NCBI GenBank assembly: GCA_003278735.1
Contig: QCDO01000001.1
Location: 1-64,000, forward strand
Direction: 5' to 3'
Length of the DNA stretch: 64,000 bases
DNA from: Prochlorococcus sp. AG-355-J09
Lineage (GTDB): Bacteria > Cyanobacteriota > Cyanobacteriia > PCC-6307 > Cyanobiaceae
Notes under the pieces: generated by a model
Databases searched by the model: none
What the model was told of the DNA's origin: nothing
What the model saw: only the letters and a program-made list of their open reading frames with translations
In this document: piece by piece, positions 1 to 9,828 of the stretch
Numbering within the stretch: the stretch's first letter is position 1
Layout of the letters: each line of letters begins with the position of its first letter
Program-made: the position numbers and the translations under genes

Positions 1-1
1 T

Positions 2-1762
2 ATGGCTTTACTAGTAAAAAAATTTGGCGGTACTTCTGTCGGTGATATTAAAAAAATTAAAAATATTGCAAGTAGCATTTGTCAAAGTAAAGAAGCAGGG
101 AATGAAATTGTCGTAGTTGTCTCTGCGATGGGGCAAACTACAGATGATTTAAATTGTTTAGCGGAATCAATTAGTAAAAATCCTAATCGAAGAGAATTGG
201 ATATGCTTCTCTCTACTGGAGAGCAAGTAACCATAGCTCTTCTTTCAATGGCATTAAATGAATACGGAATACCTGCAATTTCAATGACTGGTAGCCAGGT
301 TGGAATTATTACTGAATCAATTCATGGGAAAGCGAGAATTCTGGATATTAAAACAGAAAGGATCCAAAATTATTTAAATCAGGGTTTTGTAGTTGTCGTG
401 GCTGGATTTCAAGGAACAACATTAAGCCATACGGGTTCAATGGAAATTACAACTTTGGGTAGAGGTGGTTCAGATACTTCCGCAGTAGCTTTATCAACAG
501 CTTTAGGAGCTGAGACTTGCGAAATTTATACAGACGTTCCAGGGGTTCTTACTACTGATCCAAGGATTGTTCCTAATGCAAAACTCTTAGATGAAATTAG
601 CTGCGAGGAAATGCTTGAACTTGCTAGCGTCGGTGCTTCAGTTCTGCATCCAAGAGCAGTAGAAATTGCTCGCAATTATGGAATTAAATTGTGTGTCAAA
701 TCAAGCCAAAGTGACTCCAGTGGGACTCTCCTAGAAAGTCAAATCCAACCTCTCCCCCTAAAAAGAGGAAGCTTAGAATTAACAAAAACTGTCAATAGTC
801 TTGAAGTATTAGAAAACCAAGCAGTATTCAGTCTCTCAAATATTCCTGATAGGCCTGGGATTGCTGCGCAAATATTTGAAAAACTTTCAGAAGCAAGTAT
901 TAACGTAGATTTAATAATACAAGCGACAAATGATGGAAATAAAAACGATATTACATTTACTGTTGGTGAATTAGAAGTAAAAAAGACTGCAGAACAATGT
1001 GAACTTATAACTAGTCAATTAGGGGGAGAATTTAACTTAAAAACCAACATGACTAAATTAAGTATTCAAGGAGCAGGCATTATGGGCAGACCTAGTGTTT
1101 CAGCTGATTTATTTGATACTTTATCTCAAGCGAATATAAATGTTAGGTTAATAGCTACTAGTGAAATTAAAGTCAGCTGTGTAATTGAAATAAATAATAT
1201 ACCAAAAGCTATTAGATTCGTTGCTGAGAAATTTAAGTTATCCGATACACAAATTTTTGTTAATCCAATCAATGAAAAACAAGATCAACCTGAAGTAAGA
1301 GGAATTGCATTAGATAAAAACCAAGTTCAGGTAAGCTTTAGAAAACTACCTGATCGTCCAGGTGTAGCAGCATCGATATGTTTAGCATTAGCTGAAAATA
1401 ATTTGCTTATCGATACTATTGTTCAGTCTGAAAGAATTTCCTCTTTAAAAACTAAGGATATTAGTCTTACAATGAATAAACAAGATAGAGAAAAAGCTAA
1501 CTTAGTTTTTGAGGCCTTAACAAAAAAATTACCCGGATCATACATTGAAGATGGCCCTGCAATAGCAAAAGTAAGTACTGTAGGAGCGGGAATGGCATTT
1601 AAGGTTGGGACGGCTGGAAAAATATTTAGAGCATTAGCTGACCAAAATATCAATATTGAAATGATTGCCACGAGTGAAATTAGGACTTCATGTATTGTCT
1701 TAGAAAAAGATTGTGACAAAGCAGTTAATGCGATTCATAGTCATTTCGAATTAGAAAAATAA
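2..1762 (+). CDS. lysC: Aspartate kinase with four ACT domains
   Basis: Phosphorylates aspartate, the first committed step to lysine, threonine and methionine. The amino-acid kinase domain covers about residues 1-245, with KKFGGTSVG at 6-14, TLGRGGSDTS at 151-160 and TDVPGVLTTDPR at 177-188. It is followed by about 340 residues holding two pairs of ACT domains; the repeated DRPG(I/V)AA motif marks the first domain of each pair. Four ACT domains (586 aa) are typical of cyanobacterial aspartokinases, which are feedback-inhibited by lysine and threonine; the inhibition is family knowledge. The ATG is one base inside the window and the N-terminus matches the family, so the gene is complete, but its promoter lies outside. 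It converges on uvrB with a 7-base gap. Confidence 0.97.
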   Translation: MALLVKKFGGTSVGDIKKIKNIASSICQSKEAGNEIVVVVSAMGQTTDDLNCLAESISKNPNRRELDMLLSTGEQVTIALLSMALNEYGIPAISMTGSQVGIITESIHGKARILDIKTERIQNYLNQGFVVVVAGFQGTTLSHTGSMEITTLGRGGSDTSAVALSTALGAETCEIYTDVPGVLTTDPRIVPNAKLLDEISCEEMLELASVGASVLHPRAVEIARNYGIKLCVKSSQSDSSGTLLESQIQPLPLKRGSLELTKTVNSLEVLENQAVFSLSNIPDRPGIAAQIFEKLSEASINVDLIIQATNDGNKNDITFTVGELEVKKTAEQCELITSQLGGEFNLKTNMTKLSIQGAGIMGRPSVSADLFDTLSQANINVRLIATSEIKVSCVIEINNIPKAIRFVAEKFKLSDTQIFVNPINEKQDQPEVRGIALDKNQVQVSFRKLPDRPGVAASICLALAENNLLIDTIVQSERISSLKTKDISLTMNKQDREKANLVFEALTKKLPGSYIEDGPAIAKVSTVGAGMAFKVGTAGKIFRALADQNINIEMIATSEIRTSCIVLEKDCDKAVNAIHSHFELEK

Positions 1763-1769
1763 GTTCTTT

Positions 1770-3809
1770 TTAATTATTTCTTGCCAATTTTTGTCTTAAT
1801 TTTTTGATTCTATCCCTCAAATTTGCTGCTTCTTCAAAATTTAACTCTTTTGCAGCATCTTTCATTTTAATTTCTAACTTTTCTATTAAGTCAGGCAATT
1901 CTTCGAGCAAACATTGATTATCCATGGAACTGAGAATGGCGTCAGTTTTGTTATTAACTATATTTATTAAATCTTTAGATAAACCACCAGCATCTAGTTT
2001 TCTGGAAAGTTCTAGAAATGATAATATTGAATTTTCTATTTTTTTGCCTGCAGGTTTTGGAGTAATACCATTGACTTGGTTATATTTTTTTTGAATAGTT
2101 CTTCTTCTTTCAGTTTCAGATATTGCTCTTTTCATTGAATCTGTGAAGTTATCTGCATAAAGCAAGGCAACACCTTCAACATGTCTTGCAGCTCTTCCTA
2201 TTGTTTGAATCAATGACCTTTCTGCCCTCAGAAAACCTTCTTTATCAGCATCTAAAATGGCGACTAAAGATACTTCAGGGAGATCTAGTCCCTCTCTTAA
2301 TAAATTAACTCCTACCAAAACATCATATTCGCCCAGTCTAAGGTCTTGAATAATTTCAATTCTTTCAATTGAATGAATTTCGGAATGCAAATATCTAACT
2401 CTTACTTTATTTTCAGATAAAAAATCAGTTAGATCTTCAGCCATTCTCTTTGTAAGTGTTGTCACAAGCACTCTTTGATTCTTTTCAGCTCGAATTCTTA
2501 TTTCAGATAACAGATCTTCTATTTGGCCTTCACTAGGTCTTACATCAATTACAGGATCTAATACTCCAGTTGGTCTTATAACTTGCTCAATAAATTCACC
2601 ATCACATTGATCTAATTCCCATTGACCGGGGGTTGCACTTATAAATAATGTCTGTTTTGATTTTTCCCAAAACTCTTCACATTTTAAAGGTCTATTATCT
2701 GCAGCACTTGGCAATCTAAAACCATGATCTATTAAAACTTTTTTTCTAGATTGATCACCATTGTACATCGCATGAAGTTGAGGACATGTTACGTGACTCT
2801 CATCAACTACCAACAACCAATCTTTGGGAAAGTAATCTATTAAGCATTCTGGCGGTGAACCTTCCTCTCTACCTGATAAATGACGGGCATAATTCTCAAC
2901 TCCATTACAATAACCAACCTCTTTAAGCATTTCTAAATCATATTTTGTACGTTGTTCTAGACGTTGAGCCTCTAATAATTTTCCTTCGTATGTAAATTTA
3001 TCGAGTTGAGTTTTTAATTCACTTCTGATTGCACTTATTGCACTCTCAAGTCTTTCTTTTGGAGTCACAAAATGCTTCGCTGGGTAAACGCTAACTTGTT
3101 GCAAACTTTCAAGTATTTCTCCTGTAGTTGGGTCAACATATCTAATAGCCTCGACTTCATCACCAAATAACTCAATTCTTATTAATCTATCTTCATAAGC
3201 TGGACCGATTTCAAAAACATCACCTTTAATTCTGAATCTACCTCGAGTAATTTCAATATCATTTCTAGTATATTGATTTTCAACGAGAGATCTCAAAGAA
3301 GAACGTAGATTTATTGATTTTCCCACTTCAAATTTAACTGCAGCTTTTAAATACTCACTCGGTATACCAAGACCATAAATACAACTTATTGAGGCTACAA
3401 CAATTACATCTTTTCTTTCAAATAATGAGCGTGTTGCAGAATGCCTAAGCATATCTATTTCTTCATTAATTGAAGCAGTTTTGGCTATGTAAGTATCACT
3501 TACAGGTACATAAGCTTCAGGTTGATAATAATCGTAGTAAGAAATGAAGTACTCAACAGCATTTTTTGGAAAAAATTCCCTTAATTCATTACATAGTTGT
3601 GCAGCCAACGTTTTGTTATGGGCTAAAACAAGTGCTGGTCTTCCTGTTTGTTGAATAACATTGGCAATGGTAAATGTTTTGCCAGTTCCGGTAGCTCCTA
3701 AAAGAGTCTGAAACTGTTTACCATTATTTACGCCTTTAACTAATTTTTTAATAGCTTCTGGTTGATCTCCATTTGGTTCGTAAGGAGCTTGAAGTTTATA
3801 GTTGTTCAT
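1770..3809 (-). CDS. uvrB: UvrABC excinuclease subunit B
   Basis: DNA-damage recognition helicase of nucleotide excision repair: it is loaded by UvrA, verifies the lesion and recruits UvrC. Visible are Walker A GATGTGKT near residues 38-45, the aromatic beta-hairpin region ([10 protein letters not shown], around 91-100) that probes the DNA, a DESH Walker B box near 335, helicase motifs around [16 protein letters not shown], and a C-terminal UVR coiled coil over the last 40 residues that contacts UvrC. The 679 aa length is normal. A TTG lies one codon upstream at 3812, but the ATG at 3809 gives the usual start. The gene sits 29 bases behind the ycf23-like gene on the same strand and is probably co-transcribed with it. 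I saw no obvious LexA box. Confidence 0.97.
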   Translation of the reverse strand: MNNYKLQAPYEPNGDQPEAIKKLVKGVNNGKQFQTLLGATGTGKTFTIANVIQQTGRPALVLAHNKTLAAQLCNELREFFPKNAVEYFISYYDYYQPEAYVPVSDTYIAKTASINEEIDMLRHSATRSLFERKDVIVVASISCIYGLGIPSEYLKAAVKFEVGKSINLRSSLRSLVENQYTRNDIEITRGRFRIKGDVFEIGPAYEDRLIRIELFGDEVEAIRYVDPTTGEILESLQQVSVYPAKHFVTPKERLESAISAIRSELKTQLDKFTYEGKLLEAQRLEQRTKYDLEMLKEVGYCNGVENYARHLSGREEGSPPECLIDYFPKDWLLVVDESHVTCPQLHAMYNGDQSRKKVLIDHGFRLPSAADNRPLKCEEFWEKSKQTLFISATPGQWELDQCDGEFIEQVIRPTGVLDPVIDVRPSEGQIEDLLSEIRIRAEKNQRVLVTTLTKRMAEDLTDFLSENKVRVRYLHSEIHSIERIEIIQDLRLGEYDVLVGVNLLREGLDLPEVSLVAILDADKEGFLRAERSLIQTIGRAARHVEGVALLYADNFTDSMKRAISETERRRTIQKKYNQVNGITPKPAGKKIENSILSFLELSRKLDAGGLSKDLINIVNNKTDAILSSMDNQCLLEELPDLIEKLEIKMKDAAKELNFEEAANLRDRIKKLRQKLARNN

Positions 3810-3838
3810 CAAGCTAGTAGCTAAAGGTTGTTGCTATA

Positions 3839-4615
3839 CTAAGAGATTTTTTCTCCAATTATTGAATTTTTCAAAGATTCTTTTAAGCCCCTTACAACCG
3901 CAATCATTGATATTAAATCATCTAATTTATTAACCACAGATCCAACGCCAACTGCTGAGGCTCCAGAGTATATTGCTAGTGGACAAGTTACTTGGCTTAA
4001 TCCAGAGGCACTCATAATTGGTATATTCAGAGATTGTTTCTTAAATTCTTGATGAATAGCATAGGTAGCTGCAAGAGTTGGTATTGATTTTTCAAAAAAA
4101 CCTTGAATTCCTGGAGAGTAAGGTGTAGAACTTGTACCACCTTCTGTTTGAATAATATCAACGCCTTCTTCCACTAGCTTTACAGCAAGATCAACTTGTT
4201 TATCAATAGGCATAGTATGAGGAACAGTTACTGATAAAGGAAAATTAGGCAATAAATCCCTCGTCTCTTTTGTAATGTTTAAAACTTTTCTATCTGAAAA
4301 ATGAATGCCTTTTTCATAAAAAGTATCGTAATTTCCTATTTCAATTAATGATGCTCCTGCTTTTACACAATCTTGAAAAGATCGAGGCACTACTGAACTA
4401 ACACAAACGGGTAGTGTTGAATTCTTAAGTGCTAAATCAACGAGTTCAGGTTTGCAAGCAATATCGACAAGATCTGCACCTCCTAATGAAGCAGCCTCAA
4501 CAATTATTTTCACAGACTGAACATCGAAATTATTCAATCCAGAAATAACTTTGAGTAAGGATTTGCTTCTTAACTCTTCTTTGATTTTTTGTGGCAAAAG
4601 ATTAATCAGACTCAT
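3839..4615 (-). CDS. Ycf23-like protein (DUF561), TIM-barrel fold expected
   Basis: Resembles the Ycf23/DUF561 family of cyanobacteria and plastids, which has no firmly established reaction. The 258 aa sequence reads as an alpha/beta barrel with alternating hydrophobic strands. Recognisable pieces are KVISGLNNFD near residues 22-31, GGADLVDIAC near 45-54, a central EGVDIIQTEGG and a C-terminal GASAVGVGSVVNKL, which looks like a phosphate-binding loop. There is no signal peptide or membrane segment. It starts at an ATG and is divergent from tilS across 85 bases. uvrB follows on the same strand, so a two-gene unit with a repair gene is likely; whether this reflects function is unknown. Confidence 0.85.
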   Translation of the reverse strand: MSLINLLPQKIKEELRSKSLLKVISGLNNFDVQSVKIIVEAASLGGADLVDIACKPELVDLALKNSTLPVCVSSVVPRSFQDCVKAGASLIEIGNYDTFYEKGIHFSDRKVLNITKETRDLLPNFPLSVTVPHTMPIDKQVDLAVKLVEEGVDIIQTEGGTSSTPYSPGIQGFFEKSIPTLAATYAIHQEFKKQSLNIPIMSASGLSQVTCPLAIYSGASAVGVGSVVNKLDDLISMIAVVRGLKESLKNSIIGEKIS

Positions 4616-4700
4616 TTACTTAATGAATTTATTACCCGATTGTGACATTGTTTTAGTAAAACAGTGCATTTTTTAAAAAATATTATCTGAGCAACACAAA

Positions 4701-5711
4701 ATGACTGATAAAAAATTAAGTCAGAAAAATTGGTCATCATGGCATCATCAGCTTCATAAGGAGATTCTTACCAAAAAAATATTAATTCCAAAAGGATCCA
4801 ATATTTTAATAAGTGTTTCGGGGGGTCAAGACTCAATGGCCTTATTAACCCTAATTAATGATCTAAAAAAACTACATAATTGGTCTATTAGTGTTTGGCA
4901 TGGTGATCATCAGTGGCACGAAAAATCATCACTATATGCTCTTGAATTAAAAGATTATTGCGAAGATAAAAATATTTCATTCTCTTTTGATCAAGCAAAT
5001 AAAGAAAGTATTTCTTCAGAAGAAAAAGCACGAGAATGGAGATATAAAAAATTATGTGAAAGAGCCAAAACTTTATTAAATAAAAACCAGCAAAAACATA
5101 ATATTTATTTGTTAACTGGTCACACGAGTAGTGATAATGCAGAAACATTTATCCTCAATTTATCTAGAGGAAGCAATTTTGGAGGTCTGAGTAATATTGA
5201 GAGTAAAAGATTAATAGAAAATCAAATTTATTTAATAAGACCAATATTAATTTTCAGCAGGAAAGATACAAAACAATTTTGCAATGATATGAATATCCCA
5301 GTCTGGGAAGATCCTACAAATTCAGATCTTAAATTAAAAAGAAATTTAGTAAGAAAAAAAATTATTCCTACCTTAGAAGTTATCTATCCTGGTTGTTCTG
5401 AAAGGATAAATAATTTTTCCCAAAAAATGAGCAAATACAATAATGAACGTAATGATCTTAGTGAACTAGCGTATTTATATTGTAAAGATATTAAAGGTAT
5501 CGATAGGAATCTCCTAAATCGTATGTGTATTGAAGCGAGGTGCACAATTTTAAATAGATTTTTAAAAGAAATAGCTGCAAAGCAATGTAGTTCTAAAAAT
5601 CTGACAAAATTAGCAACTTCAATTTATGAAAAAAATAAAGGTCAAATTAATCTGCAAGAGTTTTTAAAAATTGTTTGGGATAAAAACTATATCAATTTTG
5701 AAAAAAGTTAA
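4701..5711 (+). CDS. tilS: tRNA(Ile)-lysidine synthase
   Basis: Joins lysine to C34 of the tRNA-Ile with anticodon CAU, changing both its codon reading and its charging identity, so it should be essential. The PP-loop ATP-binding motif SGGQDS lies at residues 40-45, with the later family signatures GHTSSDNAET and RNLVRKKIIP. At 336 aa it has the catalytic N-terminal domain and a short helical extension but lacks the full C-terminal domain of the longer (about 430 aa) enzymes from E. coli, as is common for cyanobacterial TilS. The last four bases overlap the 3' end of the convergent rnj gene. Confidence 0.93.
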   Translation: MTDKKLSQKNWSSWHHQLHKEILTKKILIPKGSNILISVSGGQDSMALLTLINDLKKLHNWSISVWHGDHQWHEKSSLYALELKDYCEDKNISFSFDQANKESISSEEKAREWRYKKLCERAKTLLNKNQQKHNIYLLTGHTSSDNAETFILNLSRGSNFGGLSNIESKRLIENQIYLIRPILIFSRKDTKQFCNDMNIPVWEDPTNSDLKLKRNLVRKKIIPTLEVIYPGCSERINNFSQKMSKYNNERNDLSELAYLYCKDIKGIDRNLLNRMCIEARCTILNRFLKEIAAKQCSSKNLTKLATSIYEKNKGQINLQEFLKIVWDKNYINFEKS

Positions 5712-7693
5712 GATGTTACAGCAGATCTTCTTCTTCTTGTTCTACCTTCAAATGAATCTTCTATAGCAGTCTCAGCGGATGGATTCTGTGAAACTTTTGG
5801 ACTTTTTTGGTTATTTTGTTGGTTATTTGAACTATTAGGATGATTATTGTTAGATTTCTTATGGAAATTATTATTATTTCTATTTCTATGGGAGAAATTT
5901 TGCTCTTCGGTAATCTTTGGAATATAAGCACGAGTTCCACTTGGAGCAGGTTGAACTAAACACAAAATAAGTGGTTCAACTTGTAATTCTCTTCTCATTC
6001 TTCTCGATAAACCATTTTCAATTTCTCTTTGTACACCTATCCAATCTACCTCAAAATTATTGGGCCCAGTTTGTCTGGATAATTGTTTCCATCTATTTTC
6101 TAAGACCCAGCTTATTTCTCGTTCTGTCCACATAGACATTTTTCTTGGCTCTGCAGTAGTAACAACTCCTCTTAAATTAACTCTAGGAGGCGCAACCATC
6201 TTCCCATCTGTACTAATAGGAGCTAAAACAGTCACTACACCATCCCCAGCTAATTGCTGCCTTTCCTTTAATACTCGAGCATCTACTATCCCATTTCGTG
6301 AGTTATCAAGCAGTTCAACACCAGCTTTTACAGGATCACCCTTTTGAATAGAATTAGGTGTTAATTCAACTACATCTCCATTTTCAATAATTAAGATATT
6401 GTCCTTTGGAACCCCCATAGTTTGTGCACTCTTCCCATGACAAACAAGCATTCTATGTTCTCCATGAACAGGAACAAAAAACTTAGGTTTTGCAAGTGCC
6501 AACATTAACTTTTGATCTTCTTGAAAACCATGACCAGAAACATGAATATTCTCACCCTTTCCATAAACAACCTTTGCTCCGAGTTTCATTAATCTATCTA
6601 TTGTATTAACAACGGAAATAGTATTACCAGGAATTGGGCTGGCTGAAAATATTACAGTGTCAGTAGTCTTAAGACGAACATGCTGATGTTCACCACGAGA
6701 GATTCTGCTTAACGCTGCTAGGGGTTCTCCTTGACTACCAGTCATTAATAATAAGGTCTCCCTATCTGGTAAATCTCTAATTTGCTTGATAGGAACAAAC
6801 AAATCATCTGGGCATTTCATATAACCAATATCTCTTGCCTTAGCAATAACATTTATCATCGATCTACCTAACAAACCGACCTTTCTTCCATGTTTCATGG
6901 CCAATTCTAAGATCATTGTCACTCTATGCACAGAACTAGCAAAAGTGGTAAGGATAACTCGTTCTTTTGCCTCTGCAATATGTTTTTCTAAAGAGGGATA
7001 GATAGTCTTCTCAGAAGGACAAAAACCTGGAAGTTCGGCATTAGTAGAATCACTGAACATACATAAAACACCCTTTTCTCCGTAATGCACCATTCTTTCA
7101 ATATCAAATTGCTCTCCATCTACAGGCATATGATCAAACTTAAAATCTCCAGTGAAAATAATTGTGCCAACAGGTGTTGTAACTGCTAAAGAAAAGCTAT
7201 CGCAAATAGAGTGGGTATTTCGAATAAATTCAACAGAAAAATGTTGTCCTACTTTTACAACATCTCTTGGATTTACTGTCTGTATAGTTGTTCTATCAGA
7301 TACCCCTGCTTCCTCCATTTTTCCTCTAAGCATTGACATTGCCAGTCTTGGGCCATAAATAATGGGAATATTAAAATGCTTTAGATGATGAGAAATACCT
7401 CCAATGTGATCTTCATGCCCGTGAGTGACAATCATCCCTTTTATTCTTCTTTGATTTTCTTTTAAAAAAGTAGTATCAGGCATAACAACGTTTACGCCAT
7501 GCATACCATCAGATGGGAAAGCAAGGCCAGCATCAACCAGCATTAATTCATCACCATATTCAAAAACGCAAGTGTTTTTTCCTATTTCATGTAGTCCTCC
7601 GAGAGGTATTACTCGTAGAGCTGGCGTATTACTTTTAGATCTAGATGAATCATGAGAAGATCTATTGATAGTTGAATTTGTACTTGATTGCAT
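5708..7693 (-). CDS. rnj: Ribonuclease J with Asn-rich C-terminal tail
   Basis: Metallo-beta-lactamase/beta-CASP ribonuclease with 5'-3' exo and endo activity, used in RNA maturation and decay. The zinc-binding HGHEDH is at residues 91-96, TGDFKFD near 183-189 and the RMMBL motif PVHGEHRML near 410. A non-conserved, Ser-rich stretch of about 25 residues precedes the catalytic core. From about residue 600 the protein becomes low-complexity, rich in Asn, Gln and Ser, and ends with a basic GRTRRRR patch; the tail is probably disordered and may bind RNA or partners (inference). The gene follows dapA after 80 bases on the same strand and overlaps tilS tail to tail. Confidence 0.95.
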   Translation of the reverse strand: MQSSTNSTINRSSHDSSRSKSNTPALRVIPLGGLHEIGKNTCVFEYGDELMLVDAGLAFPSDGMHGVNVVMPDTTFLKENQRRIKGMIVTHGHEDHIGGISHHLKHFNIPIIYGPRLAMSMLRGKMEEAGVSDRTTIQTVNPRDVVKVGQHFSVEFIRNTHSICDSFSLAVTTPVGTIIFTGDFKFDHMPVDGEQFDIERMVHYGEKGVLCMFSDSTNAELPGFCPSEKTIYPSLEKHIAEAKERVILTTFASSVHRVTMILELAMKHGRKVGLLGRSMINVIAKARDIGYMKCPDDLFVPIKQIRDLPDRETLLLMTGSQGEPLAALSRISRGEHQHVRLKTTDTVIFSASPIPGNTISVVNTIDRLMKLGAKVVYGKGENIHVSGHGFQEDQKLMLALAKPKFFVPVHGEHRMLVCHGKSAQTMGVPKDNILIIENGDVVELTPNSIQKGDPVKAGVELLDNSRNGIVDARVLKERQQLAGDGVVTVLAPISTDGKMVAPPRVNLRGVVTTAEPRKMSMWTEREISWVLENRWKQLSRQTGPNNFEVDWIGVQREIENGLSRRMRRELQVEPLILCLVQPAPSGTRAYIPKITEEQNFSHRNRNNNNFHKKSNNNHPNSSNNQQNNQKSPKVSQNPSAETAIEDSFEGRTRRRRSAVTS

Positions 7694-7773
7694 AATTTTG
7701 AAATTTATGGAGGCCTACTTGTAATCAAATAAGGTTTATTTAAATTTAATTATCAAGTTAAATATAATCCCTT

Positions 7774-8676
7774 TTATAAGGAATTCAGGATAAAAGATAG
7801 TTGCTTTTTCATGTCATTGGTTAAAGGTGACAAAGGACTTCTAGGATTACCTACATCCCATCCCGATAGCTCCAAAGCAGCCTTAATTGGGATAGGATTA
7901 GTAGTCATAAAGAGTGCTTTGAAAAGAGGCTGAAGTTTTTCATGAATAGCAAGAGCGTTGGAAACCTTTCCACTTTGAAAAGAATGAATCATCTCTTTCA
8001 ATTGCAATCCAACTAAATGACTTGCAACACTTACTACTCCTACAGCACCTACAGATAACATTGGAAGCAACAATGAATCGTCGCCACTATATACAGATAG
8101 TTCGGAGCCACAAATAGCTCTTAGTTCTGTTACTTCTTCTATTCTACCGCTTGCAGCTTTAATACTGAGAATATTTGAGAAATCCATAAGTTTCTTCACA
8201 GTATCAGGTAATAAATTGCATCCAGTCCTGCCAGGAATGTTATAGAGCATAAGAGGTAAATCCTTTGCAGATTCAGCAATAGAGCTGAAATGTTTATAGA
8301 GACCTTCTTGAGGCGGCTTATTGTAATAAGGAACAACTACCAAAGCACCGTCGGCACCAGAGTCGTAAGCTTTTTTTGTAGCTTCCACAGCTTCGCTTGT
8401 ACAATTGCTACCAGTGCCAACTATTACTTTACAGCTTGCATCCAAAGATCCTTTTACCGCAATAAATAAATCATGCTGTTCCGCCCATGAAAGAGTCGGA
8501 GATTCTCCAGTAGTGCCGCACAACACAATTCCATCGGAACCGTTCTCAAAAAGATAATTAGAAAGTTTTATTGCTAGTTCATAATCTACATCTCCATTAT
8601 CAGTGAATGGAGTAACCATTGCAGTCAATATTCTTCCAAATAGTGGATTATTACATTCAGTTTTGTCTGTAATCAT
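7774..8676 (-). CDS. dapA: 4-hydroxy-tetrahydrodipicolinate synthase
   Basis: Condenses pyruvate with aspartate semialdehyde, the branch point to diaminopimelate and lysine. TIM-barrel protein of 300 aa, the usual length. The signatures are [10 protein letters not shown] at 54-63, YNIPGRTG at 145-152 with the catalytic Tyr, and Lys173 in SIKAASG, which forms the Schiff base with pyruvate. Its ATG overlaps the last 4 bases of asd, so the two are translationally coupled, and this enzyme uses the product of asd directly. rnj follows downstream on the same strand. Confidence 0.96.
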   Translation of the reverse strand: MITDKTECNNPLFGRILTAMVTPFTDNGDVDYELAIKLSNYLFENGSDGIVLCGTTGESPTLSWAEQHDLFIAVKGSLDASCKVIVGTGSNCTSEAVEATKKAYDSGADGALVVVPYYNKPPQEGLYKHFSSIAESAKDLPLMLYNIPGRTGCNLLPDTVKKLMDFSNILSIKAASGRIEEVTELRAICGSELSVYSGDDSLLLPMLSVGAVGVVSVASHLVGLQLKEMIHSFQSGKVSNALAIHEKLQPLFKALFMTTNPIPIKAALELSGWDVGNPRSPLSPLTNDMKKQLSFILNSL

Positions 8677-9704
8677 TTTTTTGGAATTAATAACTCAGCT
8701 ATTTGAACAGCATTCAGAGCTGCTCCTTTTCTTATTTGATCTCCACATAACCATAATTCTAATCCATGAGACTGACTTATATCAGTTCTTAGCCTGCCAA
8801 CAGCAACATTATCCCTTCCCATAACATCATTTGGCATAGGAAATCTATTATTTTTGTAATCCTCAATAACTTCAATTCCAGGAGATTTTTTTAATTCTTC
8901 AAGAGCATCTTTGGGCTCAACTACATCGGCAAATTCAATATTGATCGATTCAGAATGTGCTCTCAGTACTGGGACTCGAACACATGTAGCAGAGAGCTTT
9001 AAATCAGCAATATTTAATATTTTCCTTGTCTCATTAACCATTTTCATCTCTTCTTCGCAGTAATTATTTGAAAGCATAGGGGAATTATGTAAAAACAAAT
9101 TAAAAGCAAGGGAATATGGCAAAACTTCACTTTTTTGAGGATTTCCTTGAAGATATCGTTCAGTTAAAAGTTTTAGTTCCTCCATCGCCAGTTGGCCTGC
9201 ACCACTGACAGATTGATATGTTGAGACAATAACTCTTTGAATAGTCGAAAGTTTGTTTAATGGAGCTAAAACTAATGTCAACAAAATGGTAGTGCAGTTT
9301 GGATTCGCTATTACCCCATCATGATTAAGTACGTCACTAGCATTAACTTCTGGGACTATAAGAGGAACGTTCTTATCTAATCTGAAAGCACTTGAATTAT
9401 CTATCAGTAAAGCATTTTGATCAATAATGGTAGACAACCATTTTTTTGAAATACTTCCGCCAGCTGAAGCAAAAACTAAATCAAGATTTTTAAATTCTTC
9501 CTTAGTAGTTTTTTTTGTAACTAATTCTTCATCCTTCCAAATAATTTTTTTTCCTTCTGACCGCTCTGATGAAAGCAAGATCAATTCTGAAATTGGGAAA
9601 TCACGTTGTTCAAGAATTTTTAGTAACTCAGATCCCACAGCACCTGAAGAACCTAAAACAGCAACTTTTAATGGCCTATTAGGCAAATACGGAGATTGTC
9701 TCAC
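8673..9704 (-). CDS. asd: Aspartate-semialdehyde dehydrogenase
   Basis: Reduces aspartyl phosphate to aspartate semialdehyde with NADPH, the step after LysC, whose gene is 7 kb away on the other strand. It has an NADP-binding loop GSSGAVG at 18-24, NSSAFR near 103-108, and the catalytic Cys137 in NPNCTT. At 343 aa it is full length. The start used is the GTG at 9704; a leader of about ten residues precedes the first beta strand, as is common in this family. Its first gene position in the asd-dapA-rnj strand block suggests that the promoter lies in the 124-base divergent region shared with tig. Confidence 0.95.
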   Translation of the reverse strand: MRQSPYLPNRPLKVAVLGSSGAVGSELLKILEQRDFPISELILLSSERSEGKKIIWKDEELVTKKTTKEEFKNLDLVFASAGGSISKKWLSTIIDQNALLIDNSSAFRLDKNVPLIVPEVNASDVLNHDGVIANPNCTTILLTLVLAPLNKLSTIQRVIVSTYQSVSGAGQLAMEELKLLTERYLQGNPQKSEVLPYSLAFNLFLHNSPMLSNNYCEEEMKMVNETRKILNIADLKLSATCVRVPVLRAHSESINIEFADVVEPKDALEELKKSPGIEVIEDYKNNRFPMPNDVMGRDNVAVGRLRTDISQSHGLELWLCGDQIRKGAALNAVQIAELLIPKK

Positions 9705-9775
9705 ACTTTAAAATGATTTTTATAAATAGATTGACTATTTTTTTTACTTTATCAAAAAATTAACTTTCAAGGAAA

Positions 9776-9788
9776 TCACATAATGTGA
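9776..9788. promoter_or_regulatory. 13-bp palindrome between asd and tig
   Basis: The bases TCACATAATGTGA form a perfect inverted repeat (6-bp arms, 1-base centre) 40 bases before the tig ATG, inside the region shared with the divergent asd gene. It could be an operator or a -10-like promoter element. It does not match the NtcA spacing (GTA-N8-TAC) and its half-sites are in the opposite order from the CRP consensus. I cannot assign a protein to it, and in AT-rich DNA it may be chance. Confidence 0.2.
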
Positions 9789-9828
9789 AATAATTAAGAT
9801 TCGGCTCATAGTAATAACTTAGAAAAAC

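Noticed and set aside
4649-4663. Palindrome TGTTTT-AGT-AAAACA between the ycf23-like gene and tilS as a LexA box or terminator
   Set aside because: It does not match a cyanobacterial LexA box from memory, has no T run in the needed direction, and short AT palindromes are common here.
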